DNA of 5,541 nucleotides from Pseudomonadota bacterium (GTDB lineage Bacteria > Pseudomonadota > Gammaproteobacteria > Xanthomonadales > Xanthomonadaceae), in contig JAFAFD010000193.1 in the NCBI GenBank assembly GCA_023423675.1, positions 1-5,541 on the forward strand. The letters run 5' to 3'. Under the pieces are notes generated by a model. It searched no databases, was not told the DNA's origin, and was given only the letters and a program-made list of their open reading frames with translations. Numbering within the stretch: the stretch's first letter is position 1; each line of letters starts with the position of its first letter. Below are positions 1 through 5,070 of this stretch, one piece after another. A program made the position numbers and the translations under genes.

Positions 1-788
1 AGCAGTACCCGCAACGCGCGCGTGCCGCGCTGGCCGGCGAAGACGTGGGTTCCTCGCCTGGGGGTGAGCAGCCCAAGTTCACCGCCACGGTGGAAAGCGA
101 AGACGGGCGTCGCGCGGTAATCGTGAAGTTTGCCCAGCCCGATGGTGGCGAGGCCGCGCAGCGCTGGGCCGACCTGCTGGTGTGCGAACACCTGGCACTG
201 GACACCCTTCGCGCTGCTGGCGTGGATGCCCCCAGCAGTGAGTTGCTGCAGACGCCCACGCATACCTTCCTGGAAGTGACGCGCTTCGACCGCAGCGCCG
301 ATGTGCTGGGGCGCCGGGGCTTCGTTTCGCTGCTGTCGCTGTCGGCTGCGTTTACCGGTGAAGCGACTGCGGAGTGGCCGCGTGCGGGTGCGCAGCTGCA
401 GGCACTGGGCTGGTTGTCTGCAGATACCGTGCAGGCGATGGCGCGGCTGCATGCGTTTGGCCGGTTGATCGGCAACAGCGACATGCACCAGGGCAACATC
501 GGTTTCCGCCTCGTTGATCGCGGTCCGTTGCCGCTGGCGCCGGCCTACGACATGTTGCCGATGTCGCTGGCACCGTCGCGGCTGGGTGTGCTGCGGCAGG
601 ATGTTCCTTTGGACGCGGTTGCGCCGCGTGAGAGCGGCGAGCTGGAACATCTGCGCTGGGCGGCGCCGCTGGCGAGCGAGTTCTGGGAGCGCGTTGCGGG
701 GGATGCGCGGGTGGGCTCGGACGGATTGCGCGCGCTGGCAGTAACGAATGCCGAGCGGGTAAGGAGGATGGCGGCACGATTGGGGTGA
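1..788 (+). CDS. yjjJ: HipA-family serine/threonine kinase, YjjJ type (5' partial)
   Basis: The reading frame is open from the first complete codon (base 3) to a TGA at 786-788, so the gene enters from the left. The GTG at 45 is internal, because it lies inside the conserved loop motif GSSPGGEQPKF and residues before it are still coding. Counting from codon 45, visible HipA_C kinase features are the glycine-rich GSSPGGEQPK loop, a probable ATP-binding Lys28 in VIVKFA, the catalytic loop GNSDMHQGN with Asp146 and Asn151 (codons at 480 and 495), and the metal-binding Asp169 in AYDMLPM (codon at 549). HipA proteins are kinases; E. coli HipA phosphorylates glutamyl-tRNA synthetase and causes persistence. 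The GGEQPKF loop and YDMLPM motif fit the YjjJ branch rather than classical HipA. In that branch the N-terminus, missing here, carries its own DNA-binding region. No partner antitoxin gene follows. The kinase family is secure; the YjjJ assignment and the substrate are inferred. Confidence 0.87.
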   Translation, partial: QYPQRARAALAGEDVGSSPGGEQPKFTATVESEDGRRAVIVKFAQPDGGEAAQRWADLLVCEHLALDTLRAAGVDAPSSELLQTPTHTFLEVTRFDRSADVLGRRGFVSLLSLSAAFTGEATAEWPRAGAQLQALGWLSADTVQAMARLHAFGRLIGNSDMHQGNIGFRLVDRGPLPLAPAYDMLPMSLAPSRLGVLRQDVPLDAVAPRESGELEHLRWAAPLASEFWERVAGDARVGSDGLRALAVTNAERVRRMAARLG

Positions 789-796
789 TTACACCC
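783..796 (+). terminator. Small hairpin over the kinase stop codon
   Basis: GGGTG (783-787) pairs perfectly with CACCC (792-796) around a 4-base ATTA loop, overlapping the TGA at 786-788. There is no T-run directly after it; instead the GTAG hairpin follows two bases later. The two together probably act as a 3'-end structure for the transcript, but a termination role is inference. Confidence 0.4.
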
Positions 797-797
797 G

Positions 798-823
798 GTA
801 GCGCCGGGCCATGCCCGGCGGAT
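798..823 (+). repeat. GTAG (SMAG-like) REP hairpin element
   Basis: The element begins with GTAG (798-801), followed by a perfect 8-bp stem, CGCCGGGC (802-809) with GCCCGGCG (813-820), around the loop CAT, and ends in GGAT. A GTAG head next to a GC-rich hairpin is the described form of the S. maltophilia GTAG elements (SMAG), which occur in very large numbers between genes and are thought to be mobilised by RAYT transposases. They can act as transcript-end or mRNA-stabilising structures. The position directly behind a stop codon is typical. Assignment rests on form only; copies elsewhere in the genome cannot be seen here. Confidence 0.75.
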
Positions 824-1004
824 CCTTTCCGTGTCGTGATTGGCGTTTGAATTCGTCCTGCAGTGACCGCAGTCTGGCCGGGCAGATGCTCAACACATCA
901 CGTAGGCGGGCCGGACATCACCGCCACCGATGCAGGCGCGCAGCAAGCCACGCACACCGCGTTCGGCCTGCTGCTCTGGTTCGTCATGTATCTGGAGTTA
1001 CGCC

Positions 1005-1316
1005 ATGAACGATGTAGAGAACGACACGGCCGATTCCCTGCGGCCGAATTTCCCGCCGCTGCTTGACTGGGAGGAGGTACTGCAGGACGAGCGCGAAGAC
1101 CGGCTTGGCTTCGCCCGGCGCACGACGTATGCGCTGCTGACGCTCTCTGGTGAGGGACTGGTTGAAGGCTTTGCTGGCAGCAACCGCGTGGGACTGGAAG
1201 GGGCGAGGAGGACTGTTGCCCTGTTCCAAGCGCATCTGCGGCAGATGCAGCGCTTCGCGGAGATTGCCGAGGTGCGGCTGGAGCAGGTCGCCAGGGCACT
1301 GGCTGTTGAGGCCTGA
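1005..1316 (+). CDS. Hypothetical protein, 103 aa, acidic and helical
   Basis: The start is taken at the ATG at 1005, which has a GGAG Shine-Dalgarno at 994-997, 7 bases upstream. An in-frame ATG at 930 would add 25 residues of low-complexity Cys/Ser/Arg sequence without an RBS and is unlikely. I do not recognise the family. The first 33 residues are rich in Asp and Glu. The middle (about 35-68) is a mixed stretch containing TTYALLTLSGEGLVEGF, and residues 67-101 look like one long amphipathic helix (ALFQAHLRQMQRFAEIAEV) that could form a coiled coil or dimerise. There is no signal peptide, membrane segment or metal site, so it is probably cytoplasmic. It sits alone between the kinase, from which it is separated by hairpins, and a tRNA gene 44 bases downstream. 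GC-rich codon use fits a resident gene. Confidence 0.72.
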   Translation: MNDVENDTADSLRPNFPPLLDWEEVLQDEREDRLGFARRTTYALLTLSGEGLVEGFAGSNRVGLEGARRTVALFQAHLRQMQRFAEIAEVRLEQVARALAVEA

Positions 1317-1360
1317 GTAGCGGGCCAGGGGCGCGCTCAACTACACTGTGGCGCTGCGCA

Positions 1361-1436
<76 letters not shown>

Positions 1437-1485
1437 CAAAGAGGGGTTGCGCACTACATCTGCACTCTGCGGCTTCTTCGCACGG

Positions 1486-2025
1486 TCAGCCCGCGGCCTG
1501 AGAGGCCAGTCGCCGGAATTCATCCATCTGCTTTTGTTCGTTGAACCAGGCCTTCGGGAAAATCTCGAACATGACGTCCGAATGGTAGAGAAGGAATAGT
1601 TCCCCACTCTCACGCAGTTTTGTGTAATCCGACCATCGCCGTCTGGCGTGCCCATGCTCAGTCGAAACGCTGAGCCATTCTTCGTCCCAGCTGTAAGTGT
1701 TGTGAGCGCGCAGGCCAGCCTGCTGACGATGGATCTTGGCAACGCTGCGCGGCAGTGTCAGCTTGGACTGGACGAAGGCACCGATCACTCCGCCAACGCC
1801 TGCACCAATCAGGACAATGCCCGGAAAGCGAAATCCCAGAGCGAAAGTGGCTACACCGATCGCCGCAGATCCGAGCAGAACTCCTATTTGTAGCGTTACC
1901 GCCTTTCGCCGATGCATGCGAAGTGCGAGGAGATGCTGCTCTTGAGTAAGTATTCCGGAAATCATCAGTAGTGGCCTGTGGTTACGCATTGAAACGAGAT
2001 GTTCCTGAAACTGGCTGTTCCCCAT
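1486..2025 (-). CDS. YcxB-like two-TM membrane protein
   Basis: This 179-residue protein has a short N-terminal cytoplasmic part and two close hydrophobic segments, about 44-64 (LQIGVLLGSAAIGVATFALGF) and 68-86 (PGIVLIGAGVGGVIGAFVQ). A soluble C-terminal domain (about 94-175) contains Trp131, a GELFLLY strand and the IFPKAWF motif (155-161). This layout of two helices and a small C-terminal domain ending in a 'PK..F' motif is that of YcxB-like proteins. Their function is unknown; they are inner-membrane proteins. The start is uncertain: ATG 2025 has only a weak GGCGG upstream, and ATGs at 1989 and 1965 are possible; MISGILTQEQ from 1965 would also be a sensible N-terminus. GC is about 55% over 1501-2040 by hand count, against roughly 65% in neighbours. 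With the position 49 bases behind a tRNA 3' end, this suggests acquisition by transfer. It is transcribed towards the tRNA. Confidence 0.83.
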   Translation of the reverse strand: MGNSQFQEHLVSMRNHRPLLMISGILTQEQHLLALRMHRRKAVTLQIGVLLGSAAIGVATFALGFRFPGIVLIGAGVGGVIGAFVQSKLTLPRSVAKIHRQQAGLRAHNTYSWDEEWLSVSTEHGHARRRWSDYTKLRESGELFLLYHSDVMFEIFPKAWFNEQKQMDEFRRLASQAAG

Positions 2026-2082
2026 CGCAACATCGCCGCCGCAAAGCGGAGATAGGACAGGTTCGATAGTGCCATCGCATTC

Positions 2083-2117
2083 AGCCCTCGAAAATGAAAC
2101 TAATCAAAAAGAGGGCT
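2083..2117. promoter_or_regulatory. Inverted repeat with A-rich spacer in divergent intergenic region
   Basis: AGCCCTC (2083-2089) is repeated inverted and perfectly as GAGGGCT (2111-2117). The 21-base spacer between them is very AT-rich (17 of 21 A or T), which stands out in this DNA. It lies between the divergent YcxB-like and H-NS genes, 58 bases from the first and 113 from the second. It could be an operator for a dimeric regulator, an H-NS autoregulation patch, or a transcript hairpin. The repeat is visible; any role is inference. Confidence 0.35.
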
Positions 2118-2146
2118 TGAGCGGAACCGCTGATCGACATTGGCCT

Positions 2147-2169
2147 GTAGAGGCCGAAGGTCGGCGGAT
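2147..2169 (+). repeat. Possible degenerate GTAG hairpin
   Basis: GTAG (2147-2150) is followed by a 5-bp stem, GCCGA (2153-2157) with TCGGC (2161-2165), around a 3-base loop, and ends in GGAT (2166-2169). Both ends match the clear element at 798-823 (GTAG ... GGCGGAT), but the stem is shorter and spaced by AG. It may be a decayed SMAG copy in the H-NS upstream region, or chance. Confidence 0.35.
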
Positions 2170-2194
2170 GAGGTTCTGCATGTGTGTAGCAAGC

Positions 2195-2221
2195 TTGACA
2201 CCCAGCCCGCCGCAGTAGACC
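2195..2221 (+). promoter_or_regulatory. Candidate sigma-70 promoter of the H-NS gene
   Basis: TTGACA at 2195-2200 is a perfect -35 consensus. The best -10 match is TAGACC (2216-2221), only 3 of 6 with a short 15-base spacer, so the pair is uneven. If used, transcription would begin at about 2228, almost at the ATG at 2231. The -35 box is clear by sequence; activity is inferred. Confidence 0.42.
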
Positions 2222-2230
2222 TTTCCCCGC

Positions 2231-2650
2231 ATGACTATCGATATCGAATCGCTCAGCCTTCGGGAGCTGGGCGCACTGGTGGCTGCGGCCGAACAGCGCA
2301 AAGCCCTCATCACCGCCCGCCGCCCAGCCGCCGCCGTGCGCCGCCTGTTGAAGGCCGCCGCCGCCGAAGCCGGTTACACCATCGAAGAACTCTTCGGCGA
2401 TGAAGCCGCAGAAACCGCCGCACCCGCGCGTAAACCCGCGCGCCGTAAAACCGGCAAGGTCGCCGCCAAATACCGCGATCCGGAATACAAGCGCCTGACC
2501 TGGACCGGCCGTGGCCGCATGCCGCGTTGGCTGGCACACAAGGTGTCCATGGGCCACAAGGTCACCGATTTCCTGATTCCGGGCCTGGCCAAGCCGACTG
2601 CGGGCAAGACCAGCAGCATCGGCAAGCGCACCGTCATCAAGAAAGCCTGA
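2231..2650 (+). CDS. H-NS family nucleoid-associated protein (XrvA-like)
   Basis: This is a 139-residue DNA-binding protein that by family role coats AT-rich DNA and silences or tunes genes in the nucleoid. Residues 1-45 are the helical oligomerisation region (SLRELGALVAAAEQRKALI), 46-56 contain the conserved GYTIEELFG, and 60-79 form a flexible Ala/Pro/Arg/Lys linker. The H-NS C-terminal motif is at 80-101 (KYRDPE, then TWTGRGRMPRWL), whose GRGRMP core inserts into the AT minor groove. A Lys-rich tail of about 35 residues follows, ending in RTVIKKA. Length and plan fit the XrvA/BpH3 type of xanthomonads and Burkholderia, which regulates virulence and surface traits. The ATG at 2231 gives the family's usual MTID/MSID-like start, but no Shine-Dalgarno is visible before it (CTTTCCCCGC). 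A hairpin follows the stop, so it is likely a single-gene unit. Confidence 0.93.
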   Translation: MTIDIESLSLRELGALVAAAEQRKALITARRPAAAVRRLLKAAAAEAGYTIEELFGDEAAETAAPARKPARRKTGKVAAKYRDPEYKRLTWTGRGRMPRWLAHKVSMGHKVTDFLIPGLAKPTAGKTSSIGKRTVIKKA

Positions 2651-2657
2651 GGCCTGC

Positions 2658-2684
2658 GTCCCACTCCCGCGCATGGGGTGGGAC
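2658..2684 (+). terminator. Terminator-like hairpin after the H-NS gene
   Basis: GTCCCACTCC (2658-2667) pairs with GGGGTGGGAC (2675-2684) in a 10-bp stem with one T-G wobble and a 7-base loop, starting 7 bases after the stop codon. Only a weak pyrimidine stretch (TGCCTT) follows instead of a proper T-run, so it is either a poor intrinsic terminator or an mRNA 3'-end stabiliser. Confidence 0.6.
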
Positions 2685-2713
2685 TGCCTTCGCATTCTGC
2701 ATCTGAATCGATC

Positions 2714-2743
2714 TAATATGCTCCCATCTATCCAGCACGGGAG
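2714..2743 (+). promoter_or_regulatory. -10 candidate and ribosome binding site of the GH43 gene
   Basis: TAATAT at 2714-2719 resembles a -10 box and sits in the only AT-rich spot between the terminator and the start. A loose -35 (TTCGCA, 2689-2694) lies 19 bases upstream. GGGAG at 2739-2743 is a good Shine-Dalgarno 8 bases before the ATG at 2752 and fixes that start. The RBS is solid; the promoter is tentative. Confidence 0.4.
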
Positions 2744-2751
2744 CGCACGGC

Positions 2752-3738
2752 ATGGCGTTGGGCAAGTGGATGATGGCCGCCTGCATGGCAGCAGCACTGG
2801 CAACGGGCGCGCAGGCCGCGCCGCCGGCCACCTCGGGTAATCCGATCCTGAAGGGGTGGTATGCCGACCCGGAAGCCGCGGTATTCGCCAACCGCTACTG
2901 GATATTCCCGACCACATCAGCGGATTACGATGCGCAGATCACTTTCGACGCGTTCTCGTCGTCCGATCTGGTGCATTGGACCAAGCATGCCGACGTTCTG
3001 AACGCGAAGAACGTGCCCTGGGCCAAGCGCGCGATGTGGGCGCCGTCGGTGGTGGAAAACAAGGGCAAGTACTACTTCTTCTTCGCCGCCAACGACATCA
3101 AGACCGATAGCGAACTGGGTGGCATCGGCGTCGCCGTGGCCGACCGTCCGGAGGGGCCGTACAGGGACCTGCTCGGCAAGCCGCTGGTCGGCGCCTTCCA
3201 TAATGGCGCGCAGCCCATCGACCAGTTCGTGTTCAAGGATGACGATGGCGCCTGGTACATGATCTACGGCGGCTGGAAACACGCGAACATGGTGCGGCTG
3301 AAGGATGATTTCACCGGCGTGCTGCCGCTGGCCGATGGTTCGCTGTTCAAGGAAATCACGCCGGCGCCGGAGTATGTGGAAGGCCCGCTGATGTTCAAGC
3401 GCGGTGGGCGCTACTACTTCATGTGGTCCGAAGGCGGCTGGGGTGGCCCGGATTACAAGGTGGCGTACGCCATTGCCGATGCACCCACCGGCCCGTTCAA
3501 GCGCGTCGGCACGGTGCTGCAGCAGGATGAGGCCATCGCCACCAGCGCCGGCCACAACTCGGTCATCCAGGTGCCAGGCACCGACCGCTGGTACATCGTC
3601 TACCACCGTCGCCCGCACGGTGACACCGCCCGCGACCACCGCGAGACCGCCATCGAGCGCATGGAGTTCGACGCGCAGGGCCACATCCTGCCGGTGAAGA
3701 TCACCCATGAGGGCGTGGCGGCCGATCCGCTGCGCTGA
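2752..3738 (+). CDS. Secreted glycoside hydrolase family 43 protein (arabinofuranosidase/xylosidase type)
   Basis: This 328-residue protein has a Sec signal peptide (MALGKWMMAACMAAALATGAQA, likely cut after Ala22), so it acts in the periplasm or outside. The rest is a single five-bladed beta-propeller GH43 domain without a carbohydrate-binding module. The three GH43 carboxylates are visible: catalytic base Asp39 in WYADPEA, pKa-tuning Asp157 in QPIDQFVFKDDDG and general acid Glu210 in EYVEGPL. His268 in AGHNSVI is the usual central-channel metal ligand, and MWAPSVV (95-101) is another family block. GH43 enzymes are inverting hydrolases acting mostly on arabinose- or xylose-containing plant glycans. 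The blocks FDAFSSSDLVHWTKH and YGGWKHANM recall an exo-arabinofuranosidase subfamily known from Bacteroides, but exact specificity cannot be read from sequence. It stands alone: no transporter, regulator or other glycanase gene is next to it. The start is supported by GGGAG 8 bases upstream. Confidence 0.93.
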   Translation: MALGKWMMAACMAAALATGAQAAPPATSGNPILKGWYADPEAAVFANRYWIFPTTSADYDAQITFDAFSSSDLVHWTKHADVLNAKNVPWAKRAMWAPSVVENKGKYYFFFAANDIKTDSELGGIGVAVADRPEGPYRDLLGKPLVGAFHNGAQPIDQFVFKDDDGAWYMIYGGWKHANMVRLKDDFTGVLPLADGSLFKEITPAPEYVEGPLMFKRGGRYYFMWSEGGWGGPDYKVAYAIADAPTGPFKRVGTVLQQDEAIATSAGHNSVIQVPGTDRWYIVYHRRPHGDTARDHRETAIERMEFDAQGHILPVKITHEGVAADPLR

Positions 3739-3749
3739 GGCCGGCGGAT
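3725..3749. terminator. Inverted repeat at the convergent GH43/GST junction
   Basis: ATCCGCTG (3725-3732) pairs with CGGCGGAT (3742-3749) in an 8-bp stem with one T-G wobble and a 9-base loop that includes the GH43 stop codon. The two convergent genes are only 21 bases apart, so one structure could serve both transcripts. There is no T-run on either strand, hence low confidence. Confidence 0.3.
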
Positions 3750-3759
3750 AGGCAGGGAG

Positions 3760-4401
3760 TCAGGCGTTCTGGAACACCGCCAGCTGCGCGGCAAACGCGC
3801 GCTGGTAGGCCGGCCGCGCCGTCGCGCGCGCCACGTAGTCAGCCAGCCCGGGGAACTCATCGACGATGCCGCTGCTTTTCAAGCGCAGCAGCACCGACAC
3901 CATCAGCAGGTCGCCGGCACTGAACGCGCCGTCCAGCCACGGGCCGTCGCCCAGCCGCGTCGACAGTTCCTGCAGCCGCCGCCGCACGCGCTCGTCCAGC
4001 ATCACCAGCCGTTGCGCGTACCAGGGCTGTTCGCGCTCCAGCACCCAGGCCATCGAACGCTCGACAATCGCCGGCTCCACCGTGTTCAGCGCGGCGAACA
4101 TCCACACGATCGCGCGCATACGGCCGTCCGCATCCGCAGGCAGCAGGCCCGGATGCTGTTCGGCCAGGTGGAGGATGATCGCGCCGGATTCAAACAGCTG
4201 CAGATCGCCGTCCTGCCAGGTGGGAATCTGCCCGAACGGATGGCGCGCACGGTGCGCGGGTTCCTTCATCTCCGCGAAGGTCAGCAGCTGCACGTCGTAG
4301 GCGATGCCCAGTTCCTCCAACGCCCAGCGCACGCGCATGTCTCGGGCCAGGCCCTGGCCGCGGTCGGGGGAGGTGGCGAAGGCGGTGAGGATCGGATGCA
4401 T
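3760..4401 (-). CDS. Glutathione S-transferase family protein
   Basis: This 213-residue cytosolic protein has the GST two-domain plan. The N-terminal thioredoxin-like domain (about 1-83) contains the helix RVRWALEELGIAYDVQLL, the cis-proline Pro60 in GQIPTWQDGD, and the glutathione-binding pair Glu71-Ser72 in LFESGAIILHLAE. The C-terminal all-helical domain (about 92-210) carries the SxxD capping box FSAGDLLMV (Ser161, Asp164) near the core. Family members conjugate or reduce electrophiles with glutathione. The active-site Ser/Cys/Tyr is not obvious; Ser11 in FATSPDRG is the best candidate, and Cys is absent from the whole protein. The start is set by AGGAG (complement of 4409-4413), 7 bases before the ATG. 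The leader carries a hairpin touching that RBS. It is convergent with GH43 and divergent from the next gene, so a single unit. Substrate unknown. Confidence 0.92.
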   Translation of the reverse strand: MHPILTAFATSPDRGQGLARDMRVRWALEELGIAYDVQLLTFAEMKEPAHRARHPFGQIPTWQDGDLQLFESGAIILHLAEQHPGLLPADADGRMRAIVWMFAALNTVEPAIVERSMAWVLEREQPWYAQRLVMLDERVRRRLQELSTRLGDGPWLDGAFSAGDLLMVSVLLRLKSSGIVDEFPGLADYVARATARPAYQRAFAAQLAVFQNA

Positions 4402-4413
4402 GGCGGTGCTCCT

Positions 4414-4430
4414 GCAGGCAAAAGGCCTGC
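4414..4430 (-). promoter_or_regulatory. Hairpin in the GST leader abutting the Shine-Dalgarno
   Basis: On the minus strand GCAGGC (complement of 4425-4430) pairs with GCCTGC (complement of 4414-4419) around CTTTT, and the next bases are the AGGAG ribosome binding site of the GST gene. It is a short 6-bp perfect stem. It could affect ribosome access, but chance is possible. Confidence 0.3.
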
Positions 4431-4491
4431 CTTTCCTGTTCCGACGAATGACGGGGGAGGGAATCGACTTCTTCCTGCGATTGTCTGACCC

Positions 4492-4543
4492 TTGACCGAA
4501 ACCGGTGCTGCTGGCGGATACTTCAGAAACGCTCCACTGAGGT
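4492..4543 (+). promoter_or_regulatory. Candidate promoter and RBS of the 107-aa gene
   Basis: TTGACC (4492-4497) and GATACT (4517-4522) resemble -35 and -10 boxes with a 19-base spacer. GAGGT (4539-4543) is a good Shine-Dalgarno 9 bases before the ATG at 4553. The RBS is convincing; the promoter pair is weak but is the best match in this 151-base gap. Confidence 0.35.
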
Positions 4544-4552
4544 CATGGAACC

Positions 4553-4876
4553 ATGAAACACCGTCGGCCCAACCTCGTGCCGCTTCCTCCTCCCCGCGAG
4601 GATGGCGAATCGTATCTTGCGTTCGCGTGGTTTCGGGAGGAAGAGTACGCCATCTTCAAGGCGCTCCTGCCTGAGCGTGACTGGCACGACACGTTTGCCG
4701 AGTGGGAAAAAGATATTGAGCGCCATGTGTGGTTCGCCAGAGTGAGTGGCGTTGGCACTGTCCGGGTGACAGTGGGTGTGGCCGATTTCGTGGAATGGTG
4801 CGTGGCAAACGACCTGCCGGTCGAGTCGTCTTCGCTGTCGAAGTTCGCGTCAGCGCATGGCGCACCGCCTGACTGA
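4553..4876 (+). CDS. Hypothetical Trp-rich protein, 107 aa
   Basis: I do not recognise the family. The ATG at 4553 has a GAGGT Shine-Dalgarno 9 bases upstream, and the frame ends at TGA 4874-4876. The protein begins with a basic, Pro-rich tail (KHRRPNLVPLPPPRED), then a compact alpha/beta core with five tryptophans (26, 44, 51, 60, 82) and many acidic residues: AFAWFREEEYAIF, an amphipathic helix HDTFAEWEKDIE, a strand pair VSGVGTVRVTV and a helix VADFVEWCVAND. It has one cysteine, and no signal peptide, membrane segment or metal motif, so it is likely a small cytoplasmic protein. GC is about 61% by hand count, a little below the GH43 and GST genes. It is divergent from the GST gene and 194 bases ahead of the DUF2383 gene. 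A long open frame on the opposite strand (4543-5028) lacks comparable signals. Real gene likely, function unknown. Confidence 0.75.
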   Translation: MKHRRPNLVPLPPPREDGESYLAFAWFREEEYAIFKALLPERDWHDTFAEWEKDIERHVWFARVSGVGTVRVTVGVADFVEWCVANDLPVESSSLSKFASAHGAPPD

Positions 4877-5070
4877 TGAGCACGTACGGAAACATTCTCT
4901 CGGCGTGAATCACCTGCAAGAGAGTGTGAACAGTCAGTTGCCGTTCGAGGCCGTGACTTCCGCATAAAACCATGCTCACCCGCGCCCCACGCGCGCTTCT
5001 CCACTCTGGTCCTGCAGGCAACGGACACACCGCTGCCCTCATCCCGCAGACCCGATCAAGGAGAAACACC
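4877..5070 (+). other. Leader region of the DUF2383 gene, no gene seen
   Basis: This 194-base gap has no supported coding sequence. It holds an imperfect inverted repeat (4893-4901 with 4920-4928, core CTCTC/GAGAG, 18-base loop) that may end the upstream transcript. A promoter-like pair, TTGCCG (4938-4943) and CATAAA (4963-4968), has a 19-base spacer, and the AAGGAG RBS lies at 5058-5063. If that promoter is right, the DUF2383 mRNA has an unusually long leader of about 95 bases. Confidence 0.35.

Noticed and set aside
902..925. GTAG at 902-905 with GGCGG/CCGCC arms as a further SMAG copy
   Set aside because: The arms overlap the GTAG, the loop is 11 bases and the stem only 5; no better than chance in GC-rich DNA.
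930..1004. Upstream extension of the 103-aa protein to the ATG at 930
   Set aside because: No RBS at 930, low-complexity added sequence, and a good GGAG before the ATG at 1005.
2081..2917. Long minus-strand frame of 278 codons
   Set aside because: It runs antisense through the H-NS gene, its terminator and the GH43 start. It is a by-product of high GC, with Gly/Ala/Arg-rich sequence and no family motifs.
2917..3708. Minus-strand frame of 263 codons opposite GH43
   Set aside because: Shadow of a strongly supported GH43 gene; no RBS and no recognisable domain.
4012..4488. Plus-strand frame opposite the GST gene
   Set aside because: Shadow of the GST gene, which has conserved motifs and a good RBS; the frame has none.
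4543..5028. Minus-strand frames of about 160 codons opposite the 107-aa gene
   Set aside because: Ser/Arg-rich composition typical of antisense frames, no RBS seen; the plus-strand gene has a better start and protein-like composition. Not fully excluded, since the plus gene is itself unrecognised.
4972..5070. Upstream extension of the DUF2383 protein to the ATG at 4972
   Set aside because: The strong AAGGAG at 5058-5063 and the family's usual length both point to the ATG at 5071.
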